This document shows, in pieces, positions 22,414 to 35,416 of a DNA stretch of 64,000 bases. This DNA comes from Taeniopygia guttata (taxonomy: Eukaryota; Chordata; Aves; Passeriformes; Estrildidae): NCBI RefSeq assembly GCF_048771995.1, contig NC_133063.1:20399063-20463062 (forward strand), given 5' to 3'. A program made the translations under genes and the position numbers. Position 1 is the stretch's first letter. Each line of letters opens with the position of its first letter. The notes under the pieces were generated by a model. That model searched no databases. It had not been told where the DNA came from and saw nothing but the letters and a program-made list of their open reading frames with translations.

Positions 22414-25400
22414 TAATGCCTGACTAGAATTGTTCCATACTTTTAAGATCCTAGTGCTTTACTTGATGAAAAAAAGCACCTCTCATCAAGGCAACATGAA
22501 TTTTTAACAGATATTTTTTTGGTATATAGTAGTCAGGTGCTTTGCACACTATTGGTCTCTGACAAAGAGGAGGTAAAGTAGATATTGTTTCTTAGAAAGT
22601 TGCATTAGGAGCCATTTCCAGCTGTTCTCTCAGGAGAGGCTCTTGATCAGTAAACCTGGTAGAGGTAATTATGAATACACTCAAAGACAATTATAGCAGA
22701 AGCCTATTTCATGTGTATGTATTTATGGTAGTATAAGTAACTTTGGATAGGTTACTAGAGAAATAAACATCTATACTTGATTTCAAGCTGCTGTTACTTT
22801 AAAAGGGAAAAACCTGCTGTAATATAAGACCCCTGGCATCTGCAAGTGTTTTCACCTCTTGCAAATTTTTAATTTTCTGTAGCTGAGAAAGTAGCTTTCT
22901 TTGGGAACAAAACCAAAGGATTTGGTTGAATTTGCAGTTAAACTCTCATCCACCACTCTCTGCTGTCAGCTCTGCCAGGGATGATATTGCCTTCCTTCTT
23001 ACCATATTTGGGAGAAAGAAAAAGGAAATTTTCCTTGGAAAGCCTGGATGCAAAATGGCATTTTAAGAACACTGGTTTAGAAATTATTCTTGACAATTGT
23101 GTAAGAGAAAAAGTTAATTGCAACAAAATTCTGGGTGAGGGGTGTATTGCATATTGTGTTATTGTTATTTCAGATAGGGAGTTGAGGCATAACGAGATGA
23201 AATAACTTGACTTAAATGACAGAGGAAAGCTGTGATAGACACGAGAATCAAACACAAATCTCCCAACCCTCTGTCTGGTTCTCCAGTTATTAAGCTATTG
23301 TTCCACTCTCCCTTGCCTCCTAATTGGATCTATATGCACCCTTTGTCACCTTTTGGACTTGTGCTAAGTATTGTGCCTATAGGTAAATACCCCTCACACT
23401 TATTTCTTCAGTGCTGACACTAAACTTTAATAACTAGGACATCCTTCCACTTTTTTTCCTGATGCCTGACAATAATGGATCAGTAATTACTGAACTGATG
23501 TTATCAATTTCAACAGATATCATATTTATTACCAGAAAATTCTATGTTGCTGTTCATGTTAGCAATGTGTATAATTGAAACACTAAAATGAAGTCTGTAT
23601 TAATATGTGTGATTCATCAGGAATTCTGCATGCCCTACACTAACTCTTCTTCTCTTTATTAAGTTGTCAAAGGAAAACTTATATTGCTGCAGCATATTTT
23701 GTAGAAGCTCTTTCCTACCCTGATATAACACTAAACTCTGTAGAAACATCACAATTATTGCATGTGTGGATTGTGCACCCTTGCCTTATAAGAAAAGATT
23801 TTTCTGTCCTACATGACTGTTTTTAACCTTTTTTGCAGGATCTCCTATGAAAACTGAATATGAGATTCAGACTCACTCATTACTTTCTTTCTGTTCCTTT
23901 CTACATGCAAATAGTAATTTTCTACCAGAAACTCTTATTACAGACCTACTAGATTGTTTAGCCCAGTAAATCAAGACTGTGGTGATGCAGACACAGGAGC
24001 AGCACTGTTTATCTGCCCTGATTGATGCAGTTTGATTTCCAGCCTGTATCTAGACTGATGCTCACAGCCCAGTGCACCTATGAACTGAGGACTTTTGCAC
24101 TCAGGATGTCTCAGGTGTTTGGGGATTGGTTTTAAAAGACCTAGACCTCTTCAAACCAGAGGTTCAGTCAGTGCTGGGTTTGGCTGCACTCTTCATTCTT
24201 GTGTGAGAGATAAAATGAGCACTGTGCATTTCAGTTTCATGCCTTCCCAAGGTGAGATCAGAGACACCAAATTGAAGACCCATTTGCTCTGCATGTGCAA
24301 TATATATAACACAGCCCTTTCCCTAACTGGCTCTCATGCTGCAAACCTGAGTAATGCAGAATATTTACATTTTCCACCATAAAGCAACAACCTCCAGTGG
24401 GGTCATTAGCCAGTCAGGAAATGCACAGAGTGGTTTAGGAAGATAGCTGAACCTTCTAAGTCAAGCCAGGCAGCTCTGGATGCAGGTGTGATGAGCTTTC
24501 AGACAGGGGTGCCGTGGTCAGCTCTGCCTTTACCTTTGTCTGCTCAACCACCAATCATGTCTTGGAAATTCATTGTCTGGTTGTGGTAATTTTGCATGTA
24601 ATTTCTTATATGAAGATAGCTTATGTGCAGATGTATTGGAGGTTTTTTTATACTTTGCATCTGATTATAATTGTTTTCACTTTAGTGCTGAAAGACAGCA
24701 CCTAGAACAGTGTAAAAGAGGAAGACAAAGGGGTTTGTGGGCACTAGCAGCTGCCAAATAGAGCAGCTGTATTACTGCGGGTGCTTGGGAATAAGAAACA
24801 CATGGAGTGACAAAAAATGTATGTAACTTAAGATTAAAACAGTGAATGCAACCACACTGTGTGAAACTTAGGCAATATAGGGCTGGCACCGAGCATCAGG
24901 AAAAGAAAAATGCAGTTAGGATGTCTCAAAGAGAAATTAAACATCAGTGCTGGGAAATATGGAAATATTTTCACTGTAGTTTAAGTACATGGATATATAA
25001 ATGTAAAGAAAATTGTTTTTAAAATTAAGTTCATTAAAAGCAAGTTTAGTGTTCAGAACTGGATTCTGTGGGAAAATTATTACCTTATATGACACCCTAA
25101 CTTTCTGAGTGGTGTGGGCCAGAAGCCATGAGCCCAGGCAGAAACTCTTTCTTTTAACCTTTGCTGAGAAACAGATCCGAAAAGATGAAGGAAAGTGTCA
25201 AGGCAAATGTAGGACAGGTCCTCTTAACATAAAATATATAAACCTGAGATTTGAGAAATCCTATAGACTCATTATATGGCAGTATATTTACAGGCACTCA
25301 GAATTTTTTAAATATATCAGAAATGGTCAGGTCAGATATTAGTTTATCAATTTACATAGCGTTGCAGAGGAAAGTTATGCTTTCTACTGTTCTTGTTCTT

Positions 25401-25858
25401 TACGACCAATGAGGAACTTTATGCAGAAATTTTTATTCTTCAGGTATGTGTTGGGGATGCAAGATTATTGCCCCAAGAATAAAGTTCTGAAGATGGCACA
25501 ACACCTAGGATATTTCCTGTCTTTTTTTTTTTTTTTTTGCCAGAGGCATAGACTGAAAAATATTTTCTGACAGTGCTGATATGCCCAAAATTTTCAATGC
25601 AAGTATTACAAGTGTTGAATGCCTACACATACTTTTAATGCATTTACTTGGTGAGAGAACAGAAATACAGGATTACAGAAAACTGATTACGCAAAGGAAT
25701 AACCAGAATGATAGGAGCAGGGACTCCTGGCTGGGAGCACAGATGACATTCTTCCAGCAATCAGGGTAAATTAACTTTTGTGAAGAACAATTAAATAGAA
25801 AAAAATTTCACGGCCTTATTTTGTGGAATTTTCAATACTCTGTAGTTGGCCTGTTTTT

Positions 25859-25959
25859 AATGTTTGTTGTTGTTTGTTTTTCAGTTTGCGTGTTTTTGGA
25901 GGTTTTTGTTTGTTTGGTTTGGTTTTCTTGGTTGGTTGCTTATTTTGTTTGTTTTGTTT

Positions 25960-26000
<41 letters not shown>
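25859..26000. repeat. T/G-rich tract ending in a pure (TG)18 microsatellite
   Basis: About 100 bases of TTG, TTTG and GGTT units lead into an uninterrupted TG run at 25964-26000 (37 bases). The valine/cysteine-rich frames on the plus strand and Thr-His frames on the minus strand are artefacts of this run. Likely length-polymorphic. Confidence 0.95.
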
Positions 26001-26003
<3 letters not shown>

Positions 26004-29000
26004 GTTTGTGTGTTCTGTGCACAGTTTAATTTCTCCTCTCAGGGAAACAAGTCCAGTCTTCTCACAAATCCTTGTCCTTCTTTGTACAACTAACATGGTC
26101 GAGTATGGTATGTGTCCTTTACCAGCACACAAACTTCACTATGTCATGGCGAGTGAAAGGAATCATATATTCTTGGTGAAAGAGTTGAAAGTCCTTATTT
26201 ATTAAGCCAACTGTGTAAGCTTTGTCTTTGTCCTCCACCCTGTACGTTCATGAGAAATGATTTAAGTATGTAGGATACTAACTGCTGCTAGCAGAAAATG
26301 AGCAGGGAGAACAGGCTGCATTTAATCTTTGCCAACTGCAGAATAATAATTATTAAGGAATGAAATTTACAAGATTTTCACAGACTTGAAAATTGTCTCC
26401 ACCTCTACTGCCAGAAGAAAGCTTGCTGCATTCAAGACTGACAAGAAAGGGTGAGAGCTTTGCTGAGCAGAATACTTACAGATTTCAGTAATTTGCCTGT
26501 TCTTGGGAACAGAAAAGATAGATGAAGGAAAGAGACAGCACTATGGCCCATCTGTGCAAACCAAAATGCTGCTACAAGGTCAGAACGAGTTGTACAACTG
26601 CCCCTGATAATTAAATCTATGGCCTCCGTAAAGCTTCTTAATGAGATTGCTTTACTGTCTTGGCCTTACATTGCTGGTAACAATTAATTTGCATTTTAGA
26701 ATGTTTCTATTTATCTACTGTTTGCAATTTTAATATTTGTCTTTACAGAGTGAGGTGCAAAAGTCTGATTTGTTTGCTCAGGATTTACGTGTCTCATTTT
26801 GACTACCCAGATGGAATAGCAACACTTTGAATGAGAACTTCAGTGATATTTCAAAATGGATGAAAAATGTTTTTCTTGGTATAAATTAAAATGGTATTTG
26901 AATATGCAGCTACAGAACATTGAAAAACATGCTGGTTTTCTGATAGCTTATCCTTCACTGTTTCTATTGTGATGACAAAATATCCCTTGGATTTCAAATC
27001 TCTTCTGCACAGATCATGCTGAAGATGTGCTCCTGATACAGTGACCAAATTCCAGCCAGATCTGAAGCAAGAACTCTTTGTTTGAGTCACTGAATGGCAC
27101 AGTACAAGAGCTAATACTCATAATTCTTTGAAACAACAACAACAAAAAATTAGAATACCAGATGCGGATGTTTACTCAGGCATTTGTAGAAGTGACAATG
27201 TGTCTGGCTGTTTGGAGCATTATTTCTGCATTATGATGTCTTTTGTGCCATGGAACCTGCTGTGAAACCTGCTCTCTGTGTAACAGCTCATATGGAAAGA
27301 TCAAGGGTGCACTGCTTTGCTGGCATGGCTGCAGGATAAACAGTTCTTAACGAGACTCTCACACACTGCTAGAGTTTCTGAGCAAAAAGTTATGAAGTTA
27401 AAGACACTGGGTTTTGCCCTCATTTAAGAATAAAATATTGCTTGGAGAAGCTGAGATTGGGAAGGAAAAGAAGGGATTTGAAATCCATATATGAATCTGG
27501 AATCTGTTTCTCCTACTAGTGCCCTTCTCTCTGCCTAAGTAAAAAACCTGCAGTGGCCAAACATCACCCTATTTTGCAAGAACAAGCCACAGTCAGAACA
27601 ATATTAGGTTTTGTATAGTCCCTTTCTGGTCAGAATTTCACACTGATTTTACTTTCAGCTATGGCTAAACAGGGGAGCTCCATTTCAATTGTTAAGCATT
27701 GAGCTCTTCTTGCTGGAGGAAATATTGCTTATCTGGTGCAGATTTTTTTTTCACATGAGCTGTAATAGATTGAGCAGTAAACTCAGAAATGTATCCTGTC
27801 TTTAAGGATCATTTTTATACATGGGAAGACCAAGTTCTTAGTGTTATTTGCGTTATAATGGAATGATTAGGAAGATAATAAATGTTAAATCTGCCATGGA
27901 TTTACTCAGAGATGTGTTGATTAACTGCCATAGATTTGGGTAATGACACCTGAATAATTCCTGTTTAGCTTCTACAGCACTTAACTGGTTTCATGCCAGC
28001 AGATACACTTTGATATAGATAATTCTTATGTGTTCTAAGGTGGGCAGTATAGAAGTCTCAAAACTGAAATAGATTCAGCAGAGTATCCTGTTTTAGAAAT
28101 ACCCAAAGCTTCTTTGGAACCATTGTTTCAGACAGAGTTCTTCCATGTTTTGCATGAAGATCCACCATTATTCCACCTCCACTGAAGAAAGAAGGTAATG
28201 AGATAAATGCCTTGGTCATCTCCCAGAATGTATACAAACCTGCATTTTCCTACTACCCATGGTCTTGTGAAGTAGGCACTAGACTATGAGTTATGAAGAA
28301 AATGCATCTTCTGATGCTAAGGTTGGGTGATAAATGTCCAAACCAGCATGGGACGCTTCAGAGGAAGTGCCATAAATTTACCACTGAATCAGCTCTGAGG
28401 AAGAGAGCTGGGGCTAAAGAATCACAGCTGTCATTTGGCTGTGGGAAACAGTTCAGAGATCATTAGTATTGGTCATTCCCATGAACTTGAGGTTCACAGT
28501 GGGGAATGCTGGGAGGTGACACTGCAATATGTGCAGATCTTGAATCCCAAAAATGAAAGATTGTCTGTTGTTAAGCAAGTTACATTTCATATTCAAAATC
28601 AAATGCATTTATAAGTTCTTAGTTTTTCTCTATGTCCTTTAGAAATAGCCAAATTTTAAAAAGTTAATTGGTGTCAGGGAGAAGGATAATTGTTGGAGTT
28701 TTCACCTTAAAATCAGTTTAGCACAATTGTGTTTTGTATAACATTGCCTGCTAGTTGGAAAATGTTGCTGCACAATCAGGCTTTTAGTATTTTATATTAC
28801 ATATCAAGATAAGTCAGAGCTTTTTGGTCAAATGATTTTTAAGAGAAATCTGTTTCCACAGTACTCCTCCTCCCCCTTATGTGCTGGTTGATATTGCAGA
28901 GAGAAGCTTGGAGACACACAAACATCAACATGCTGGAATGTTGCAGCTTCTACCTATAAGTATCATTGGCATTTTGACTTTAAATTTAAAATGTACAGTT

Positions 29001-29441
29001 TAGTCATCAGTAGTCATTCATTTCAATGATATTATTTCCAGGCTTTAAAGTAGTTGTGTCTCAAAACATAATGGGCAGTTCTGTGAGTAACTAGGACAAA
29101 TCTATCAAGTACCAGGGTTGATGGGCTGCCACAATGCTTTAATGGGACAGAGTTAATTATGCTGTTCTAGGGAGCTGCATGGGCCTAACTGGGGCAGAGA
29201 AATAAACCCTTTGGGTGCTTCATTTCTGCTGTCACCCCAGCAGAAGGACAGTCCATGGGAAAGCAGCCTCCTAGGGGAAGGAAAGTAAATCATCTCAGTC
29301 TTGTCAGTACAGGTGATGGACTGCTATTATTACTTTGTTATAATAAAAAGAGAAAGAGACAAAAGAGGAAAAAGGACTGCATGAAGGACAAAGCCAGTAA
29401 TCACTAGCACCAGAAAGATATTTTGGTCTCACTGCGTCTGC

Positions 29442-29497
29442 AATTCAAATGTGTTCAAAATGTGCAACTCAAATGTGTAACTCAAATGTGTTCAAAT
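29442..29497. repeat. Local CTCAAATGTGT repeat
   Basis: Three to four near-copies of CAACTCAAATGTGT/TTCAAA follow each other. Short and imperfect. Confidence 0.7.
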
Positions 29498-29670
29498 TTT
29501 TCCTTTTAATGTGGAAATTTTTTCACTGTTGTACAACAAAAATATAGAAACCATGTTCAGAATACCGCATACTTGCTTGTAAAAAACTGAGGCAAATCAT
29601 AGGAGAAGGTTAGTATCTCAGCACCACATGTGATTTTCCCAGTAATCCTACTGGAGTTTTAGCATCATGG

Positions 29671-29708
29671 GCTAAATTACATTAGTATTGCTAAATTACA
29701 TTAGTAAT
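29671..29708. repeat. 19-bp tandem duplication
   Basis: GCTAAATTACATTAGTATT at 29671-29689 is repeated at 29690-29708 with the last bases changed to AAT. A recent local duplication. Confidence 0.85.
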
Positions 29709-30045
29709 GTAATGTAGGCTCAGAGGTACTGATAGCCAAGATATTTAAACATGTATATTTTATTAAATACATCTGAGAGTCAGAATCTGAATGACCTGCT
29801 TTCATTTTGAAAAGTACTCCAGGCATAGTACATTTGAGAGTCTCTTTGAAAGTAAACAGCACCTGGGTTTCTGGGTGTCGCAATCTCTTCTCATTCTACA
29901 CATAACTTTGTGGCTTTCCTGAATGAAACTAGAAAAAGGCCTTCAACAGAAGAGCTGACTCAAAAGCAAAGTAGAGACAGTGTAACTGCTGGTGTGGCTT
30001 CCTTATTTTTTCAAAGGCTTCTGCACGTCACAGTACAGTCTGGCT

Positions 30046-30359
30046 TGTACTAGGAAATTAATTTATCTATAAATAAGAAACCCAACTTGGTTCCATAAAC
30101 AAATCCCTGCCTGAGAGATGATAGGGTAGATTTGAATACACACAGGGACTTCACCCGATTACATTCCATCCTAAGCTGCAGACTTTTCGCTGGTCTAGGA
30201 GCTGGGCAGTGCTAAGAGCAGACCAATGAGTGTTTTAGATCAGGACATTAAAAACCCCCTATATAAGGCTGGGTTCATACAATAAGACACTCTCTACTGC
30301 CACATGGACATCAGGGTGTGTGTTGTCCTTCTCTCCAGCCACTGACTCCACAAAATACA
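30046..30359 (+). mobile_element. Degenerate LTR with CCAAT, TATA and poly(A)-like boxes
   Basis: A compact retroviral promoter layout is visible: CCAAT (30223-30227), TATATAAG (30260-30267), then AATAAG in the place of AATAAA (30281-30286) and a U5-like stretch with GTGTGTGTTGTCC. I set the ends at TGTAC (30046) and AATACA (30359), giving TGTA/TACA terminal inverted repeats and a length of 314 bp. Flanking TGGCT (30041-30045) and TGGCC (30360-30364) could be a 5-bp target duplication with one change. Alternatively TGGCCCCCCAC at 30360 may be a decayed primer-binding site of the TGGCGCCCAAC kind, in which case this is a 5' LTR followed by a deleted interior. Confidence 0.6.
30260..30286 (+). 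promoter_or_regulatory. LTR TATA box and decayed poly(A) signal
   Basis: TATATAAG at 30260-30267 is followed 13 bases later by AATAAG at 30281-30286. Together with CCAAT 33 bases upstream of the TATA box, this is the usual U3/R arrangement of avian LTRs. Confidence 0.55.
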
Positions 30360-30690
30360 TGGCCCCCCACATAATATCTGCATAGAAAGGAATTTCATGC
30401 TACTTTTGAAGATTAATCTGAATAATACAATTAATTCTTACCCATTGAGACCAAAAACTGGATAAAAGACTGGATGGAGTCTTGGTTTGGAGTTAGTTTA
30501 AAAGACAAAACCACCTTTAATTTAACTGAAACAAACTAAGTAAATTTTTTCTGTTTTCTTCTTTATGGTGCTGATAAAAAGTAGACTATCTGTCTTTCAG
30601 CCACCCCTTTTTTGCCACACCTTTTTTAGTATTGGGTCAAGAAGGTGAAATATTTAAACTGGGTTCAAGTGGCAATACTTTCCTAAAGGA

Positions 30691-30785
30691 TTTTGATGTT
30701 TTGGGGGGTTTTGTTGTTTTGTTTTGGTGGGTTTTGCATTTGGCTTTTTGCTTGAGTTTTTGTGGGGGTTTTGTTTCTTTGTTTC
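30691..30785. repeat. T/G-rich simple tract
   Basis: GTTTTG, GGGGTTTT and TTTGGC units run for about 95 bases with almost no A or C. Same class as 25859, 52384 and 57595. Confidence 0.75.
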
Positions 30786-31926
30786 ATTCACAGTCTATCG
30801 ATGTCCACCATTTGTGCTGATTCCGGTTTAACAGTTTAGTTGGAGGATGGAACATCTCCAGCTGATTAGAGAAAGGTAGGCTTGGACAGTCACTTCATCC
30901 TGTATGAGCAGAGCTTGGATGAGGATCCTCAAAGTTTGCTGAACTAATGGACTTGTAGGCAGAAGTAGCTTTAGGGGTCAAGAAACCAGGGTTACTGCTT
31001 CAGGCACTGGTTCAGAACAACCCTGGTATGTCCTAGCTTGCTAGTGGTACATACAAGCATTTGTTAAGGGATTGCAAAGAAAATGGTGCAGTGCTTTAAT
31101 TCCTGCCAGGCTAGAGCAATCTTTGCTGTCTTTGCCTAGATCATCAGGTCTAAGAAAATTAACATTGCTTTTGTGTTCTATACAGAAGAAGGGGGAACAT
31201 CATCAATGGCAAAACCTGTCTGCAATTACAAAACTGGCATTACAAAAAGAAAAAATCTGCTTTCAAATGATTATTTACAAATAATTTTCTGTGCTAAGTC
31301 TTTTTTTTAGCTGTATTACTTATTAAACATTTGTGATTTGTTTTAAGACAAACAGTCTAAGTACCAACACATCAAACAAATACAAAACTACATAGAAGAA
31401 AAATAGTAATATTATTTCCAAGGATCTCTCCCTGGCCCCTTCTAACTTCTGGGTTAATTTTCTTCGCTTGCTGTTTTAAGGTATACATGTAGTAACTAGG
31501 GATTGGTCAAATTTGGGTTTAGAGTAATTTAGTCCTTGCTGATTGAAGGGCAACAGGCAATCCTGCATATGGTTGCCAGGAAGCTGTAAGAAAAGTCAGA
31601 CTTCTTCTTCCATGAGTTCAGTTTACCAGGCACTTTGTTAGCCTGACATCTGAGTCTGTCTTAGCAGATGAAGAGGATTTAGTTTTCTGATCCAAGGTGT
31701 TGTCTGCATTGTGTTGCATGGTTATGTGGTGAAGACCAGATCACAGTGTGCCTGATAGTCAGTGAACTCCTGTGGCTTCAAAAGTCAGACAAGGTGCTGG
31801 TGGCTCAAATAGCTTCACTTCCTTCCCTTTCTTCAAAGCTGTCAGTGGAGCCCTTTTGTGGGTGAGGACACAATCCTATTGATAGCTTCTGTAAAGATAC
31901 TGTCCATCTGCGCAAATCTTGCTGAC

Positions 31927-31998
31927 AAAAAAAAACCTAAAGAAAAACTAAAAAAAAAAAAAAAACCAAAAAAAAAAAAATCCCCCAAACAACCAAAA
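31927..31998. repeat. A-rich tract with C interruptions
   Basis: Runs of 9 to 15 A separated by CC, ending CCCCCAAACAACC. Complementary in kind to the T/G-rich tracts. The lysine-rich open frame across it is not a gene. Confidence 0.8.
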
Positions 31999-33882
31999 AC
32001 TCAAAAATCCTGTTTTGGCTTGAATATTGCTGTTGAAATCCCCAAGTGCCCTATTCTGGAGCTTTGTATTACCACCCCCCTCAGAATAATCTCAACCCAG
32101 GGACCTGCTGGAAAAATGAAGAAAAATAACTTTCTTCAGCTTTTGTGGGCTGAATTTGCTCAGATAAAGATTCAGGTCAGAAAAAAAAGAGGCAGAACTG
32201 TGATAATGGGGCAGATAAGAGAGTGTCTGAGAAGATCCTTCCTTTTCAGAAGAGACTGAGCTATGCTGATTGGAAGATGCTAAAATTAACCTCAATTTTA
32301 TGGAACCTATGGGATTGCTGTTTGTGGGTTTTTTTTCTATACTCCTCTTTCTCTCACCAACCCCCTCCCCCCCACAAAAAAAAAAATAGTGACACTCTAC
32401 ATAAGAAATCTATTCAGAAGGGAAAGATGGGGGTTTTGCTATGGATAAGCTAGCCATACTATCAAGAAAGCAAGATCCTGATTGGACCTCAATATACTAT
32501 CCATGCTTATGTGACCATGAACATTGCAACAGAGCAGAAAAGAGCTGCTGTTCAGCATTTGCTACATTATTTAATCAAAATTTTAAATGCTGTATGACCT
32601 TAGGCAATGGCAAGCAACTATCTTCTCCAGTCCTTGGCAGGTTATTCCCCCTACAAAACAGCAGTTTAAGATAGAACCACTGACCCCTTAATTGTACCTT
32701 TCTTATCCTTTCACCCTTAAAATATGCCTAACCTGCAGCTGGAAAGATGAAGAGATTTTTACAAGGCTTTAGCTGTGCTAAAGATACCACTAACCTTTTC
32801 TATGCAAGCTGATGCTATGAGCTCTTATGTGGAAATTTAGAGGAATATATAGTATTTGTGACATTCCAAAGAAGTAAGGTTTTGTTTTCTTTTTCTTTCT
32901 GCTCTTGGAAAATCAAAACCACCTTGATATTTTGGGAAAGTTTTCATTGAAATTGAATTTGGTGACCATAAATCAAGTTTTGCACAAGAATTTGGCTATG
33001 TATATGTTTGCTGAATCTTCATGGTAAAGAAGACACGAGACTGCTGTAGAAGGCTAAGTGATTGGGGTATAGCAGAATGAGCTCAAGAATATCAATTATG
33101 GGCAGTGTACACTCCTTTTATTTTCACTCCTAAGTCACATGTTCAGAATGAGCACTGCATAGAACTATGTTTATTAATACAATTATTTCCTTTGACTGTC
33201 CCTATCGCAAAACCACAATGCCACTGCAGAAGAGAAGGGCCCATGATGCTCACTTCAGGTGCCTTTCCAGCCATTATAGGCCTTGCTTACCCTGAATGAA
33301 AAGGCAAAAACTGTTGTTGTTTGCATAGCCTAAAAACAGATTGTGCCTTAGGAAAATAGCCAGAGGAAAAGACTACATCACAAATACTGAGAAAAGGCTA
33401 AAAGATGTTTTGTAACCCTCAGTTATGCACTTCTTGCAGACAAGACATGTTTAAAAGCTATGTATAAACATATAGAATGTTTACAGAGCTGTTGCTATTT
33501 AAAATTTAATTCTCCTGTGCATATTATTACATGTGTGGATTTTATTTTACAGAGTTTATGGCTGCTGTTGATAGCAGGATATCCATATTGTAGTTATAGT
33601 CAGTTTTGCAGCAATTCAGTCAATGGACTGCAGTGCTGCTTAGGCATGCTAAGAGGATTAAGAGACAAATGCCATGCATTATCTGATACAGGAGGGCTGC
33701 TTTGAAAAACACAGGGAATGGCAGTATTTAAACTGCAGAATTAGTTCTGAGCAGTTCTTTTATATGTGTGTTCATCTCCATTTCAACCCCTCCTCTACTT
33801 CATTACAGCTGCATAATTGCTCCTTTTATTTCACCAATTCTCCTAATTTTTTCTCCTTGCATCCTGTGCTTCATTTTCATAG

Positions 33883-33944
33883 ATAGGATGCTGAACATCA
33901 GTCAGACAATTCTTGGAGGGCTGCTTCAGGACTTTGCTCCAGAG
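33883..33944 (+). other. Candidate small exon (unproven)
   Basis: A pyrimidine-rich run from about 33833 ends at TTTTCATAG (AG at 33881-33882). This is followed by 62 bases and a strong donor-like GAG|GTAGGT (33942-33950). In one frame 20 codons are open (beginning RMLNISQT and ending QDFAPE). The other two frames stop. I recognise no protein family. A good splice context occurs by chance in 64 kb, so this is only a candidate. AG at 33885-33886 could be used instead. Confidence 0.2.
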
Positions 33945-35097
33945 GTAGGTAACTCGTCTTTTTGTCCATCCATCAACTAGATGACCTCAGAGGAGCAACA
34001 TCAATAAGCTCATGGCAGATTGCACACTAAACATAGCCCAGCATGTTAGGAGGCATGGTGTCCATTTTCATTTTGATTTTGTCTAGGGGAATGGCTTCAT
34101 CTTCATAAGGACAGTGCGTTTGATTGTGAAAAAAATCCTTAAGGTGGTTCAGTCCCATACTCAGTAATAAAGACTTGATTCTACAATTCTGTATGCACAT
34201 AATAGTGCTGCAGACTGTGGTTCAGCTAATCTGAATGCAATTCAGAAGGTTTTGACTGTGAGGCCTTGAAGTGTCAGTTCCTATAAAATATGGCTACTTT
34301 TGAAACATACTTCTGCAATTTAAAATATTTTCCTTACAGAATATCTCTGTTTAAAACTCTGTTATACTCCTATTTCTGCCTGTCATTCTAATAATAAATA
34401 AGTTATTTGCCTAAAATATTTTTCCATTACAGAAGAAATTCTCATAGAAAATACATTATCAGCCTTGGAACAAAAGGGGCAAAATGGGGAATTTCCCAGT
34501 GCATTCACCACCCAATGTTTCTGTTCCATGTTGAAAACCAGTTGGTGCGCTTGTTTATAACTATGTTTTTGTAGAGAGTCGTGTAGTGCTTTCCACTGCT
34601 AAGAGGAAAACACAACAAGAGCTTGTATGAGCACAGAGCATCTTGAGAAGAGCAGAGTAGAGCAGTTAGATTGCACATTTGCTTAGCAGTGCCTATGCAT
34701 ACTCAATACATCCCAGTTCTCATAGCTAGGATACATGCCCCTACAGCATGTATTTTGTCATTACAGCCCAGCACAGACAGGCACAGGGGAAATGTATGTT
34801 TTCTCAGACACAGTAATTCCTGTGTTTATTAGGTTATTTGACCAAGACGCCTCACAGTACATGATTTTCAAGTGTTCACATAACTGATGGGAAGAAGGAA
34901 ACAATTCAGGTTTTATTTGGAAACAGATGGAGAGACTTATCCTAGAGTGAGACGAGCAGTCCCTTTCTGGTTGCTGTGATAAGAGCTCCCATCTTAGTGT
35001 TTGGGAACTTCAAATACTTTTTTCAAGTCAGAAAGACATCCAGTGGTTAGGTGGCTGAGAGGTATTGTCTCTCCTGTCCTTGCAGACAGAGTTTTCT

Positions 35098-35416
35098 AGC
35101 TTGGAGAAAAGAAGGCTCAGAGGAGACCTAATTGCCCTCTCCGACTACCTTAAAGGAGATTGTAGCAAAGTGGGGTGCAGTGCTTTTTCCTACACAACTA
35201 CTGATAAGACAAGTTGCACTGGGAGAGGTTGAGGTTGGATATCAGGAAAAATTTCTTCACTGAAAGGTTAGTCAGCATTGGAGCAAGGTCCCTAGGGGTA
35301 AAGCTACCATCCCTGGTGAATAGATGTGGTATGGTTCAGTGGGCATGGTGGAATTTGGTCAAAGGGTAGACTTGATGATTTTGGAACTCTTTTCCAGTCT
35401 TAATGATTCTGTGATC
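35098..35416 (+). mobile_element. CR1-type LINE 3' end
   Basis: About 320 bases match the CR1 3' region in order: AGCTTGGAGAAAAGAAGGCT, GGAGACCTAATTGCCCTCT, GACTACCTTAAAGGAG, GGATATCAGGAAAAATTTCT, TCACTGAAAGG, ACCATCCCTGG, AGACTTGATGATTTTGGAAC, CTTTTCCAGTCTTAATGATTCTGTGAT. The insert is truncated at the 5' end and holds only the end of the reverse-transcriptase ORF plus the 3' UTR. It carries indels, so it is inactive. CR1 (chicken repeat 1) is the dominant avian LINE and leaves no poly(A) tail, as seen here. Confidence 0.9.

Larger units (their letters stand above)
18661..30040. other. AT-rich non-coding stretch with simple repeats
   Basis: I see no gene in this 11-kb stretch. It holds an A/C-rich tract (19298-19350), a TATAGATTA-rich segment (21211-21284), two adjacent short tandem duplications (22348-22413), a T17 run (25522-25538), a T/G-rich tract ending in (TG)18 (25859-26000) and duplications at 29442-29497 and 29671-29708. 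Open frames over these are compositional. Confidence 0.5.
30365..35097. other. AT-rich non-coding stretch
   Basis: I see no supported gene. The stretch holds a T/G-rich tract (30691-30785), an A-rich tract with C-runs (31927-31998), which explains the lysine-rich open frame there, and a possible small exon at 33883-33944. Confidence 0.5.

Noticed and set aside
25816..26205. Val/Cys-repeat and Thr-His-repeat frames on both strands
   Set aside because: They are translations of the (TG)n microsatellite and adjoining T/G-rich tract.
31858..32259. 133-codon lysine-rich open frame
   Set aside because: The lysine stretch is produced by the poly-A tract at 31927-31998, and the rest has no recognisable domain.
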